Source of the DNA: Maribacter antarcticus DSM 21422
Lineage (GTDB): Bacteria; Bacteroidota; Bacteroidia; Flavobacteriales; Flavobacteriaceae
Assembly: GCF_000621125.1 (NCBI RefSeq)
Contig: NZ_JHZC01000021.1
Coordinates: forward strand, 1-50,998
Direction: 5' to 3'
DNA length: 50,998 nucleotides
This document shows positions 1 through 10,500 of the stretch, piece by piece (the stretch's first letter is position 1; every line of letters begins with the position of its first letter). Made by a program: the position numbers and the translations under genes. A model generated the notes under the pieces. The model ran no database searches. It saw nothing but the letters and a program-made list of their open reading frames with translations, and was not told where the DNA came from.

Positions 1-9
1 ATTATAAAT

Positions 10-32
10 AAAAATCTTCTCCGAAGATTTTT
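10..32. terminator. Short hairpin, possible terminator at window edge
   Basis: A 10-bp perfect inverted repeat (AAAAATCTTC, loop TCC, GAAGATTTTT) in A+T-rich DNA, ending in five T on either strand. It lies just upstream of a stronger hairpin. It may end a gene lying left of the window, which cannot be seen. Confidence 0.4.
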
Positions 33-38
33 AATACC

Positions 39-76
39 AAAAGCAGTGATTATATTCGTATAATCACTGCTTTTTT
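39..76. terminator. Intrinsic terminator with TTCG tetraloop
   Basis: A 16-bp perfect stem (positions 39-54 and 59-74) closed by the tetraloop TTCG and followed by a T run. The stem begins with four A, so it can act on both strands. The UUCG loop makes the RNA hairpin very stable. It probably ends transcription from the gene left of the window and insulates the lipoprotein gene that starts at 110. Confidence 0.8.
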
Positions 77-109
77 GTTACCCAATATTTAAAAGTACCC
101 TACTACAAT

Positions 110-3100
110 ATGAAGAAAAACCTATTGATTTTATGTATGCTATTGCTATGCATTTATTCTTGTAAAAAGAAAGAGACCAGTTTATTTCTTTTAAAGTCTG
201 GAAAAACGACAAATATAACTTTCAATAACCAGATTATAGAAACAGATAGCTTTAATATTCTAACCGAAGAATATATCTTTAATGGAGGCGGTGTGGCCGT
301 CGCCGATTTTGATAATGATAGCCGAAACGACATCCTTTTTACGGGCAATCAAGTCTCCAATAGATTATACTTGAACAAAAAAGATTTTAACTTTCAAGAT
401 GTTTCAGAAGCTTCTGGTATAGGCGCAAAAGAAAAATGGAGTACAGGGGCAGCGATTGTCGATATTAATTTAGATGGCTGGTTGGATGTCTATATTTGCG
501 TGGCTATGGGCAATGGTGCTAAGCAAAGAAGAAATATGCTGTTTGTAAATCAAGGTTTAAATCAAGATGGCACACCCACTTTTAAGGAAATGGCTAAATC
601 CTATCATATTGATGACAATAGGAATAGCATGAACGCTACCTTTTTTGATTATGACAAAGATGGTCTTTTAGACCTCTATGTCCTAAATAACGAGCAGGTA
701 CACGACTTACCCACGAATTATCGTCCATTGATTAATGATGGTTCCGCAATTAGTAACGATCGGTTATATAGAAATAAAGGGGATGGCACGTTCGAAGATG
801 TTACGATTGCAGCTGGTATTGTTTATGAAGGTTTCGGACTCGGTATCGCCGTAGCAGATTTAAACTATGATGGTTGGCCGGATATTCATGTTAGTAACGA
901 TTATTTAACCAACGACCTACTGTACATCAATAACCAAGACGGCACCTTTACCAATAAAATTGAATCTTATCTCAAGCATCAGAGCAAATTTTCTATGGGC
1001 TCTGACATATCCGATTATGACAACGATGGCTTTTTGGATATCCTAACCTTGGATATGCTCGGGGAGACCAATCACCGCATGAAGACCAATATCGGTAATA
1101 ATAATTATGTAGAATACACCCTTAATGAAAGATATAATTACCAATATCAGTATATGCGAAATATGCTACATAAAGGGAATGGTTCTGCCGCAAACTTCAA
1201 TGAAATAGGGCTAATGGCGGGTATATCAAAAACAGATTGGAGTTGGGCGCCACTTTTTATGGACGCGGACAACGATGGCTTTCGAGACCTGTTAATTACC
1301 AACGGTTTTCCGCGCGATATCACAGATAAGGATTTTGGCGATTTCGCTATTAATGTAAATGCATTCTTAAGTCCAGGTAAAATTTTAGATTCCATACCAG
1401 AGGTTAAAGTCGCTAACTACGGATATCGCAATAAAGGAGACTGGACATTTGAGGAACAAACAAAAAATTGGGGTCTGAACATTCCGTCATTTTCCAACGG
1501 TGCAGCTTTTGCTGACCTAGACCAAGATGGAGACCTAGACTATATTGTCAATAATATTAACGATGAGGCTTTCGTTTATGAGAACACCTATGGCACAAAC
1601 GAGGGTGAAAAGAATAATTTTTTAAGATTAGCACTCCAAGGACCTTTCGAAAATCCTTTGGGTATTGGAACCAAAATAAAACTTAAATATGGAAATGATA
1701 AAACCCAATACTACGAACATTATTTGACCCGGGGCTATATGTCCTCCGTTGAGCCTATTCCTCACTTTGGGGTTGGTGCCATTGATACCATTACTCATAT
1801 CGAAATACAATGGCCAGACGGAGCAAATCAAATATTACGGAATATTAAAGCCAATCAAACGGTTTCCATTATTTATGATAATCGCATCAAAGGAGATACC
1901 ATAAATTTAGTTCACCCCGGCTCCAACTCTTCGAACCGAAGGTATTTTACTAATGTTACCGAACAATTAGGCTTTGATATTAATCTCAAGGACTTAGATT
2001 TTATAGATTTCGACATACAGCGTACCTTACCTCATAAATTAACACAAAACGGACCTTGTCTTGCCGTTGGAGACTTGAATGGAGATTCTTTCGAAGATGT
2101 TATTATAGGAAGTACAAATAAATATTCTCCCCTTATTCTATTTCAAGACCATGCCGGTGGCTTTTCTCAAAAAGCATTGTTCACCATACCAAAAGAAATG
2201 CAGTTCGAAGAAGAGAGTATCGAACTTTTCGATATCGACAATGATGGTGATTTAGATATGTATCTTGTCTCTGGCAGTAATCAATTTAAAAAAGGGAGTG
2301 AAAACTACAGAGACCGTTTCTATACTAATGATGGCAGTGGAAAATTTACCGAGGAGACTATAAGAATACCAGAAATTAACACAAGTGGTTCTGTGGTAAA
2401 AGCAATGGATTTTAATAAAGATGGCTACGTAGATTTATTCGTTGGCGGTAGAACGCCTATGGGAGCGTACCCAGTGTCGGAGAAAAGCTTTCTCTTGATG
2501 AATGAAAACGGTATACTGAAAGATGTTACAGATAGCTTAGCCCCCGACTTGCGTACTGCAGGTATGATAACCGATGCCGTTTGGGGCGATTATGACGCAG
2601 ATGGTCAACAAGATTTGATTGTAGTTGGTGAGCTCATGCCCATAACTATTTTTAAGAATAAAAATAATTCTTTCGAAAAAGTCCAGAATACAGGAGTCCA
2701 AAATTTTATAGGCTGGTGGGAAAGTATTGAAGCTGAAGATATGGACAATGATGGTGATGTTGATTTTGTAGTAGGCAATTTGGGTAGAAACAATTTATTT
2801 CAACCTTCGGCAGAAAGACCAGTTACCGTAGTCGCTAAAGATTTTGACCAAAACGGCAGTATAGACCCCGTTACCTTTGCCTATTTCAAAGATAAAAACG
2901 GCACTTTTAAGTCATATCCAGTCAACTTCTGGGGCGATATGAATAAACAAAGCACCATATTTCGTTCAAAATTCAACTATTACAAAGAGTATGCTGAAGC
3001 TACCGAAAGTACCTTGCTATCTGCCTCAGAATTAGAGAATGCTTTAATCCTAAAAGGCAACTACGATAATAGTAGTTATGTGGAAAACTTGGGGAATGGC

Positions 3101-3430
3101 TCGTTTAAAATATACCCACTACCGATTGAAGCTCAATTAGCTCCTCTTAATGACATTATAATAAAAGATATTGATACTGATGGAAATCTAGATATAGTTG
3201 GAGTAGGCAACGATTTCGGTAACGAGACATTTATTGGAAGATATGACGCAATGAATGGTCTATTTTTAAAAGGAAACGGTAAAGGTTCGTTTGAAACCAT
3301 ATCTAATAGCCAGAGTGGTCTTTTAGCACCTAAAGATGCAAAATCGATTTCCGTAGTAAAATGTGCTGCCGGAGGTTTCTACTATTTTATAACCCAAAAT
3401 AAAGAAAAGCTATTAGTTTTCAAAGACTGA
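110..3430 (+). CDS. FG-GAP/VCBS repeat lipoprotein with ASPIC/UnbV domain
   Basis: A large exported repeat protein of unknown exact role, 1106 residues. The N-terminus is a lipoprotein signal peptide with the likely lipidated Cys18 (IYSC), so surface or periplasmic anchoring is expected. About 14 calcium-binding-like motifs of the form DxDxDGxxD run through the protein (for example DYDKDGLLDL, DIDNDGDLDM, DMDNDGDVDF), as in FG-GAP/VCBS beta-propeller blades. Around residues 518-585 there is an ASPIC/UnbV-type segment (GIGTKIKL, then HFGVG, then IEIQWPDG). In Bacteroidota this CRTAC1-like architecture is common near SusC/SusD transport loci, but no SusC/D pair is next to it here. The neighbour is a convergent T9SS cargo gene. 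The family is clear; the ligand is not. Confidence 0.85.
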   Translation: MKKNLLILCMLLLCIYSCKKKETSLFLLKSGKTTNITFNNQIIETDSFNILTEEYIFNGGGVAVADFDNDSRNDILFTGNQVSNRLYLNKKDFNFQDVSEASGIGAKEKWSTGAAIVDINLDGWLDVYICVAMGNGAKQRRNMLFVNQGLNQDGTPTFKEMAKSYHIDDNRNSMNATFFDYDKDGLLDLYVLNNEQVHDLPTNYRPLINDGSAISNDRLYRNKGDGTFEDVTIAAGIVYEGFGLGIAVADLNYDGWPDIHVSNDYLTNDLLYINNQDGTFTNKIESYLKHQSKFSMGSDISDYDNDGFLDILTLDMLGETNHRMKTNIGNNNYVEYTLNERYNYQYQYMRNMLHKGNGSAANFNEIGLMAGISKTDWSWAPLFMDADNDGFRDLLITNGFPRDITDKDFGDFAINVNAFLSPGKILDSIPEVKVANYGYRNKGDWTFEEQTKNWGLNIPSFSNGAAFADLDQDGDLDYIVNNINDEAFVYENTYGTNEGEKNNFLRLALQGPFENPLGIGTKIKLKYGNDKTQYYEHYLTRGYMSSVEPIPHFGVGAIDTITHIEIQWPDGANQILRNIKANQTVSIIYDNRIKGDTINLVHPGSNSSNRRYFTNVTEQLGFDINLKDLDFIDFDIQRTLPHKLTQNGPCLAVGDLNGDSFEDVIIGSTNKYSPLILFQDHAGGFSQKALFTIPKEMQFEEESIELFDIDNDGDLDMYLVSGSNQFKKGSENYRDRFYTNDGSGKFTEETIRIPEINTSGSVVKAMDFNKDGYVDLFVGGRTPMGAYPVSEKSFLLMNENGILKDVTDSLAPDLRTAGMITDAVWGDYDADGQQDLIVVGELMPITIFKNKNNSFEKVQNTGVQNFIGWWESIEAEDMDNDGDVDFVVGNLGRNNLFQPSAERPVTVVAKDFDQNGSIDPVTFAYFKDKNGTFKSYPVNFWGDMNKQSTIFRSKFNYYKEYAEATESTLLSASELENALILKGNYDNSSYVENLGNGSFKIYPLPIEAQLAPLNDIIIKDIDTDGNLDIVGVGNDFGNETFIGRYDAMNGLFLKGNGKGSFETISNSQSGLLAPKDAKSISVVKCAAGGFYYFITQNKEKLLVFKD

Positions 3431-3524
3431 TATTTTATTCTATGAAAGCTAGCAATAAAGGCTACTCTTAAACTAAAAGGTACGCTATGAAAGAAATAGT
3501 AAACGTACATATACCAATAAGGAG

Positions 3525-4976
3525 CTATCTTTTAAGAGCAAAATAACCTTGAATCGCTTTATCGTAAATTGAAACGGCTTTGTACCAATACGTAGAAGAT
3601 GGCATAGGTCTTCCTTTGTAAGTACCGTCCCAGCCGGTTGAATCTGGATTAACTTGCGATAGTAGGTTACCGTACCGATCAAAAATATACAGCGCTTGCA
3701 GGCTTGGAACGTTATCATTTAGTGGTAAAAGCTGCCAATAATCGTTGATACCATCGTTATTGGGCGTGAAGAATTTAGGAAAATCATCTTGTCTTAGGGT
3801 CTGAATAAACGTGTAGCTTATTGTTCCACAACCATTCTTGTCTCTAACGAAAACTTGATGATCACCTTCTGATACATTCCTGAAAATATTATTATCTTGG
3901 TAGATGCCAGTTTCGTTATCCAAGGCATACTCGTAATTCCCGCTCCCAGTAACAATTACGGTTAAATCCAAACCCGAACCTGTTATATCAACTTCAACCC
4001 TATCGACCACGGCTTCTTCTGAACGAACCACTTGGAACGCAGCTACATTTAAACACTCTGTAGTTTCACCAAAAAGTGAAACAATGGTATAGGCCTCATA
4101 TCTGTAAGAACCTATTTCTCGGGTGGTAAAAATATTAGTTTCAGACAATAATACCTCGGTAGCGTCTTCGTTAATCCTAAACCACCTATAACCATCTGCA
4201 TTATCTTCGCTCTCAATTGTTAAGTCAGGTACTTCTACACACAAGCCAATGGTTGACGGTATACTTATTTCAGGACTAAAGGATTCACAGTCAATACTTG
4301 TATCACCTGTAGTGAATCGTTGTACGGTACACGTTATGGCCTCCCCATTTTCATTATACGGGACTATTCTAATATAAATCTCCGTGTTAATCGGTAAGTT
4401 TTCGGGGAGACCATATCTTAAAACATTACCAACATCGATTTCAGGTAATAAATCAAAATTAGTTTCAGAAGTACCTATTGCCAGGCGATACCCTGTTGCT
4501 CTTGGTGCATAATCCCAAATCATACTCTCACCTATTCCTACCTCTTCACTGTTGGGCAATGGGTTATTTAATGTAGTGCAGTTGGGAGCTGTAGTCACAT
4601 CAACGGTTCTAAAGCTTTCAGAAGGACATGTTATAAAGCTACCATCGTTTAAAAACAAACTTATAGTGACAAAAACCTCTGTATTATCTGGTAATCCTAC
4701 AACGGGAACTAAACTATTCACTAGAGCTGCAGAACGACTATTATAGATATCTGACCCACCTGCAGTGGTGCCTAAGGATACTGAATAGCCATCGATACCC
4801 GCAACTGCATCCCAAGAGACCTGGGAATCCACAGCCACATCACTTTCCCCATTAACAGGGAGCGTTATATTTGGACAGGTAAACTGAGCACCACAAAAAA
4901 AACCGAGGAGTAACGTTGTTATAAACAAAATTCTCTTTAGGTAGGGTGTTCGAGCTATTGACTTTAGTAAAATCAT
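3525..4976 (-). CDS. T9SS type B sorting domain protein with FN3-like repeats
   Basis: A secreted or surface protein of 483 residues. A signal peptide ends near FFCGAQ (about residue 31). Two Ig/FN3-like repeats follow (about residues 34-125 and 130-222), each with a P-x-NGxxxV/I start, a tryptophan and a GYxxxxGT motif. A third, less clear segment precedes the C-terminal gliding-type (type B) sorting domain, about residues 395-483, recognised by FFTPNNDGINDYW, IFDRYGNLL, GWDGTYKGR and a final short beta strand. That domain targets proteins to the type IX secretion system, where type B domains are normally handled with PorP/SprF-like partners. No such partner gene is adjacent. Binding function cannot be read from the sequence. 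Confidence 0.88.
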   Translation of the reverse strand: MILLKSIARTPYLKRILFITTLLLGFFCGAQFTCPNITLPVNGESDVAVDSQVSWDAVAGIDGYSVSLGTTAGGSDIYNSRSAALVNSLVPVVGLPDNTEVFVTISLFLNDGSFITCPSESFRTVDVTTAPNCTTLNNPLPNSEEVGIGESMIWDYAPRATGYRLAIGTSETNFDLLPEIDVGNVLRYGLPENLPINTEIYIRIVPYNENGEAITCTVQRFTTGDTSIDCESFSPEISIPSTIGLCVEVPDLTIESEDNADGYRWFRINEDATEVLLSETNIFTTREIGSYRYEAYTIVSLFGETTECLNVAAFQVVRSEEAVVDRVEVDITGSGLDLTVIVTGSGNYEYALDNETGIYQDNNIFRNVSEGDHQVFVRDKNGCGTISYTFIQTLRQDDFPKFFTPNNDGINDYWQLLPLNDNVPSLQALYIFDRYGNLLSQVNPDSTGWDGTYKGRPMPSSTYWYKAVSIYDKAIQGYFALKR

Positions 4977-5554
4977 CCTTTACCGTGAAAATTATTTTGC
5001 GATTCAAACAACATCAATACTTCAAGTTTATTTAGCCTCATTCACTTCCTCTATTTTCAAAAAGCTCTGAAATCTAATGGTATTTAGATTTAGATTGAAA
5101 ACCAAAAGTTTTGTGATTAAATAATAAAAGTACTAAGCGTGAATAATATAATAAATTCTAAAGAAAAAATATTTAAATTAACTCAATTATAACCTATTAA
5201 TGGTTTAAGATTCTGAGTAGGTTAATATGCAGTAACGTCCAAAAGACAAAGTAGCTTTGTCTTTTTACAGTAGTAAATAATAAGGTCTTGGATTTGTATA
5301 AACAATATAGTTTGATTCTGTTTTTATTGTTTCCTGGTAGTTCAATTCTTTAGTGACCTATAAAGTAAAAGACCAAATCATTTTTTGAACCGAATGCACC
5401 TATTCCTTGGTAACCAAAAGTGAAATAAAAAGTAAAAAGATAGGAAATAATATGTTTGTCAGGTATCACATGACCTTAAAACTAAGTCAGCGGATGTAGT
5501 TCTGCCCACTACAAACATCTATTTCTAGACTCGCTAACCGACCTAGTTAATTAG
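4977..5554. other. 578-bp intergenic region, A+T-rich, no gene seen
   Basis: It lies between two minus-strand genes. No credible ORF, tRNA or long repeat was seen. It holds one good hairpin (5241-5265). The region nearest 4976 should contain the promoter of the T9SS cargo gene, but I found no perfect TAnnTTTG box in that orientation. Confidence 0.6.
5241..5265. terminator. Hairpin, likely terminator of the oxidoreductase gene
   Basis: An 11-bp perfect stem (AAAAGACAAAG, loop TAG, CTTTGTCTTTT). It sits about 290 nt past the stop codon of the minus-strand Gfo/Idh/MocA gene, so it could end that transcript. The T run beyond the stem is only four bases on the minus strand. Confidence 0.5.
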
Positions 5555-6658
5555 TTATTTTTTGAAATTTATTGTCTCTCCGTTTTTTGAACTTTTTACT
5601 GCCCAATCCAAAATTTCCATGGTAATCATGTTGTTTTCAAGGCTATAGGGATCAAAAGGCTCCAGTTGTAATTCTCCCAAAATAACGGCAGCAAATAATG
5701 CAAATGAATCATCGAAAGGAGGTGTTCGTTCCTCCAAATCAAAGATTTCCTCAGTAAAACCATCATATCCTTCGGCGATACGCAACCTCAGTTGGTTTCG
5801 AGAATCCGCGTAAATTGCCCCCAAGGTTCCGTATAGCTCCATATCTTTTCTTCCTATGGGCCAGTTCCAAGACGGCTGAAGTATGGCCATGGATTCATCA
5901 TAGGTAAGAATTATAGTTGCATCATCATCTACCTGAGGATTATTTTCCGGTTGCAGTTGCTGGGTCACAGCTGTAATGGAATTCGGCTTTTTTCCTTTAT
6001 GAATCCATGTCAAAAGATTGGCGCCATAACATCCAAAATCCATAATAGCTCCGCCCCCATTTAAAACAGGGTCCGTCAACCACTTTAGAAACTCTTTATT
6101 TACACCTATCTTTTTTGGGCCTCGATGGCCATCACGGACAATAACTTTTCTCAGCTCTCCAATAGTTTCATCATTGAGTAGCTTTTTCGCCCTAACATTA
6201 GTAGGATACCAAGATGTCTCATAATTAGTAAGCAAATGAATCTTATGTTTATTCGCCAAGGCCTCCATTTTTATCGCGTGATCAAAACTGACTGCTAATG
6301 GTTTTTCTACCATTACATGAATGCCTTTTGGCGCACATATTTCAACCACGGCTAAATGATCATATATAGTACCAAATGCAGCAACGGCCTCAGGGTCTTT
6401 AGCAGCAATCATCTCTTCCATAGTACCATAAACTAAATCGATGGAGAAATTATATTGACTAGACAGGCGTTTAGCCAATTCCAAATCTGTTTCTACTATG
6501 CCCACCATGGTAACATCACCTAAATCCTCACGACCCAAAATCCAACCTACGTGACCATGACTAAGACCAACCACACCCAATCTTACTGGTTTTTTTTGTG
6601 CAAAAATTGTGCTCGTTATCATTAGTATTACTATTGTAATAATGTATATCCTTTTCAT
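5555..6658 (-). CDS. Exported Gfo/Idh/MocA family oxidoreductase
   Basis: A predicted NAD(P)-dependent sugar-type oxidoreductase, 367 residues. The N-terminal Rossmann fold shows a GVVGLSHGH-type dinucleotide loop (about residues 28-36) and the family EKP motif in VMVEKPLA, with the C-terminal alpha/beta domain (GGGAIMDFGCYGANLL) after it. Residues 1-20 form a Sec-type signal peptide (MKRIYIITIVILMITSTIFA). It has no twin-arginine motif, although exported nucleotide-binding oxidoreductases often use Tat. Substrate is unknown. The next minus-strand gene upstream, 98 bp away, is a lipoprotein esterase, so the two could be co-transcribed. Confidence 0.85.
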   Translation of the reverse strand: MKRIYIITIVILMITSTIFAQKKPVRLGVVGLSHGHVGWILGREDLGDVTMVGIVETDLELAKRLSSQYNFSIDLVYGTMEEMIAAKDPEAVAAFGTIYDHLAVVEICAPKGIHVMVEKPLAVSFDHAIKMEALANKHKIHLLTNYETSWYPTNVRAKKLLNDETIGELRKVIVRDGHRGPKKIGVNKEFLKWLTDPVLNGGGAIMDFGCYGANLLTWIHKGKKPNSITAVTQQLQPENNPQVDDDATIILTYDESMAILQPSWNWPIGRKDMELYGTLGAIYADSRNQLRLRIAEGYDGFTEEIFDLEERTPPFDDSFALFAAVILGELQLEPFDPYSLENNMITMEILDWAVKSSKNGETINFKK

Positions 6659-6756
6659 TTTATTGGCTATTAAAGAAGTTAAAGTATGCTATTAAACCCT
6701 GATGGTTTTCCATTCCAGAAAATAACAGGAAAAAAAACTCCCAATCGATGAATCAA

Positions 6757-7530
6757 CTACTCTAAACCCTTTCTTTGAGTAACGAACCAATCATATAATT
6801 CCTCAGTTTCATAGGCCTGTATCCATGAGTCATGACCAACCCCGGGATACCTTGTAAATTTCACATCGTACCCCATCTCTTTAAGTCTTGCCACCATGGC
6901 ATCCGATTCTGAAACTGGGATAGATTTATCATCCTCTCCATGAAATACCCATATTGGCATTTCTTTATTTATCCACGAAGCATAGGGTAATGGAGCCATC
7001 CCACACACCACTGCCATGGCTGCAAAACTATCAGGATATTGCACTGCCATTTCCCAAGCAGCCCCTCCTCCCCTGCTTAATCCAGTCAGATAAATCCTTT
7101 GGGTGTCTACATTATTGTTTGTTACTATACTGTCCAAGAGCTGTTTTACCGCTCGTGTGTTCCACCATTTATTCTCATAAGGATTCTGCGGTGCTAATAT
7201 TAAAAATGGAAATTTCTTCCCTTGGACTATCAATTTAGGAGGACCGTTACGTTTAACCGTAACCAAACTATCTCCTGATTCTCCTCCGCCATGTAAAAAG
7301 AGCAGTAAAGGGTATTTTTCTTGACTATCCATGGTATATTCTTCAGGGAAATACAAATAGTAGTTCAGTGTTTCCTTAACCAGAGTCTCCATTTCATCAT
7401 CGATAAGTAAAGGTTTTTGCTGTGCTGAGCATCCATGTGCGAAAACTAGTAACAGTAGAAGATAAAATTTTATGTTTGAGAAGTGTTTTCCAATGCATCT
7501 ACAATACAAAAAATAAAATTGTTTTACCAT
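6757..7530 (-). CDS. Lipoprotein alpha/beta hydrolase (esterase, prolyl-oligopeptidase-like)
   Basis: A predicted carboxylic ester hydrolase of 257 residues. After a long N-terminus there is a hydrophobic stretch and a lipobox-like AHGC with Cys34, suggesting an anchored periplasmic or surface lipoprotein. The fold markers are an oxyanion loop FLHGGGESG (about 78-86), the nucleophile elbow GLSRG with Ser152, Asp200 or Asp201 in FHGEDDKSIP, and His233 in GVGHDSW. This matches the PHB-depolymerase/dienelactone-hydrolase-like peptidases seen in polysaccharide-degrading Bacteroidota. Physiological substrate is unknown. The start gives an unusually long n-region, and no closer in-frame ATG is available. 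Confidence 0.8.
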   Translation of the reverse strand: MVKQFYFLYCRCIGKHFSNIKFYLLLLLVFAHGCSAQQKPLLIDDEMETLVKETLNYYLYFPEEYTMDSQEKYPLLLFLHGGGESGDSLVTVKRNGPPKLIVQGKKFPFLILAPQNPYENKWWNTRAVKQLLDSIVTNNNVDTQRIYLTGLSRGGGAAWEMAVQYPDSFAAMAVVCGMAPLPYASWINKEMPIWVFHGEDDKSIPVSESDAMVARLKEMGYDVKFTRYPGVGHDSWIQAYETEELYDWFVTQRKGLE

Positions 7531-7588
7531 AATGGAAAGCTACAAAAAATAGCAGGCATTAGTAAACGTGGTGACAATTAAGTATTCT

Positions 7589-10500
7589 TTACCTGTAGAG
7601 TGTAAAATGCCCTACGTAGCGCTGTTTTTCCTTATTGTTCGCGTTTATTACATACCAATAATCTCCTGTAGGCACTTCACTTCCGTCATACGTTCCGTCC
7701 CAACCAGAAATCTCTTTAAGGTTGGCCACTACCCTTCCATAGCGATCGTATATCCTAACTTCAATATTTGGAAAAAATTCCTTGTTTTTAACCGACCAGA
7801 TATCGTTTAGATTATCACCATCAGGAGTAAAGAAGTTTGGAATATCCAACATACCAGTAAATTCGAAAGGTACTGCCACCTCAACAATACAACCATTTGC
7901 ATCTACGACTCTAGCATTAACCGTCATACTTTCGTTGGTGGTAAACGTATTCATATCTCCATAAGAATCCCCATTAAAGAAGTACTCATAGCCTCCAAAA
8001 CCACCTTCGGCAGCTACTTCCATTTCATTAGGACCTGTTTTTATGGCCGTCAATGTTAACGGATCATAAGCGTCCACAGAAAACTCAACGAAAATAGCAC
8101 ATCCATTTTGATGGTATACATACACAATATGGTCACCAGCAGGTAAATTACCCCAAACATTATCCACTCCTGCCAAAGCTGTAATAGCATCGGTTGGGTC
8201 TACAGGGTCCAAGGCAAACATGACATCATTCATCAGACTATTATCCTGTAATTGAACGGTCACTGTACTATTTGGGAAGATGCCTTCACAACCGTATTGG
8301 ACTATGGGCTCCGCGGTTAAATTTACACCTATACCAACCGTAAATAATTCTGTAGTAGCACAAAAGTTTGCATCTTGGACAGAGATGACATAGGAGGCTC
8401 CTCCTTGTAAGTTCTCTAATAGTTCTCCAACATACGGTGCAAAAGTTCCTGTCCCTGTTTCATCAATTGGATCAATCATTTCAACTTTATACTCAAAGTA
8501 TGGGTTAGTACTTACCAAAAGGTCATTAAACGGGGTACCACCTATAAATTCGAATATTGCCCTACCATCGTTCGCTCCTACACACAATTCAGGGGTAGTC
8601 TGTATATTTATTACCTGTAATTCATCTGGTTCCGTTACGGTAATAAAGTCTTTTTCAAAACATCCGTTTTCGTCTAGTATTAGAATTTCATACGTGCCAG
8701 TAGCCAAACCTTCAAAAGTATAAACGCCTGGAGTTCCCGAATCAATAAAGAATTCATTGAAGTTTGGCGCTATAGCAAATTGAGTTAGACCAACACCACC
8801 AGAAAGTACTGCAACGGTTATGGTGCCGTCTTCTCCACCGTTGCATGTTACCGGCGTAGGGTTCGCATCAAAAATAATAGGGTCTGGCCTTTCTATTTCA
8901 AAGGGACCTACAACATCCATACACGCAGCACCACTGGTTACTGCAATGTAATAAGCAGCGCCTTGTGGTAGTCCTTCAAAAGTACCATCCGCTTGTGGTC
9001 CCCTAACTAAAGTAGCTGAAACTGCGGGGCTAAATGCGTCTACCGGGTCTCCCATATAAAGATAGAAAAGGTCGTCTCCCACTCCGCCATTCACAAAAGA
9101 CTCTATTCTACCGTCCAACTCAGATGCACAGGAAATATCATCTGGAAGATTGGGTAAAATGGTAATTCCCGTTGCATCGGTCATAGTAATACCATTGGAA
9201 CGTACTGGAAGACAAATACTTAATATATTAATTTTTCTAACATCAAACTGGTACGTGATTCCTTGCACCCCAGGTATTAAAACTGATGTTCCTAACATAT
9301 CTACATACGTTCCTATGGCTACACCATTTTCGATAGGTAAATACTGGTAATTGAACAAAGGATCAGGGTTTTCAATACTCAAACGCATTTCTCCGTATCC
9401 TCCACATCCAGGTACACGTGTTTGTAACAATAAAGGCTCTATTGGTGGCGGTGGATTTACAAAATAAGGTGCCGTTACGAACAAACAGTCAAAACTGGAC
9501 GAGACCTCTATGGCATACCAACCAGCACTAATGAACCCGCCACTAGCTCCAATAAACGTAGGAGAATTCTGGAGTCCACTAGTCGAATGAATATTTGTAT
9601 TATCATTTCCATTTAGGTATAATAACCTGTAGTTGTATCCAGCACCCGCCAACCCACCAGTAGCGCCAGGAGTTGCCGTAATAGCATCTCCTGTTGATGA
9701 ATCAAAGGTTTCTAAAACTGCATTGTTCCCATTAGGGCAATCCAAGCCTTGTGGCTGTCTTATACCCGCATCAATTTGGGGTACTTCCTCTAATTCTATA
9801 TCAAATGAAACGATGCAACCTTCTGCATCCGTAATTTCTACTTGATAGAATCCAAAAGCTAGTCCCGTAAACTCATTTATTGTAGAAAAGGGAGCAACCT
9901 CCGTACTATAGGTAGCGCCTGCATCGGCACTTTGCATTAATCTATATTCGTAAGGAAAAGCATCCCATCCACCTTGGCCTATAGCTTCTATTTCCCCGTT
10001 CGTATTACCACAACCTACATTACCTACTTGTACTGCAGACACCTGTAAAGCCCCGTTAGGTGTTCTAATATTGGTGACATTACTGTCATTGGAACAAAAA
10101 GGCATAGCCGTGGAAACCACCTCAACAATTAGGTTACCGCCTCGCAATCCTAAAATTCTTGCAGCATGGCCATTGATATCAGGAAAATTATTGGTGTCAA
10201 AACTACCATTGGCAATGGGTGTTGTTCGGGCAGTGTCATTTGCCATATAAACCGTATAGTCAAAAGTTCCTATATAGTCAGTTATTTCAATAAAAAGTTC
10301 CCCATCGTTAGCGCCAAAACAGCTGACTGGATTTGCCTCACTGATTAATACCAAAGGCGGGATAGGTTCGTTTACGGTGTGGGTAGGCAACGGATATGTG
10401 CATCCACCACTATTATCAGTGATTTCAAAAAGGTAGTCCCCCGCAGCTGGCAAAAAGATATCGGCAAAATTATCTCCAGGAGTATTGGTTACTGGCAAAA

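Noticed and set aside
5495..5513. TGTAGT-7nt-ACTACA inverted repeat downstream of the oxidoreductase gene
   Set aside because: The stem is only 6 bp with no T run; it is too weak to call a terminator or operator.
7568..7810. Plus-strand ORF opposite the end of the SprB-like gene
   Set aside because: It is a shadow of the conserved type B sorting domain on the minus strand; many similar open frames occur opposite this long gene.
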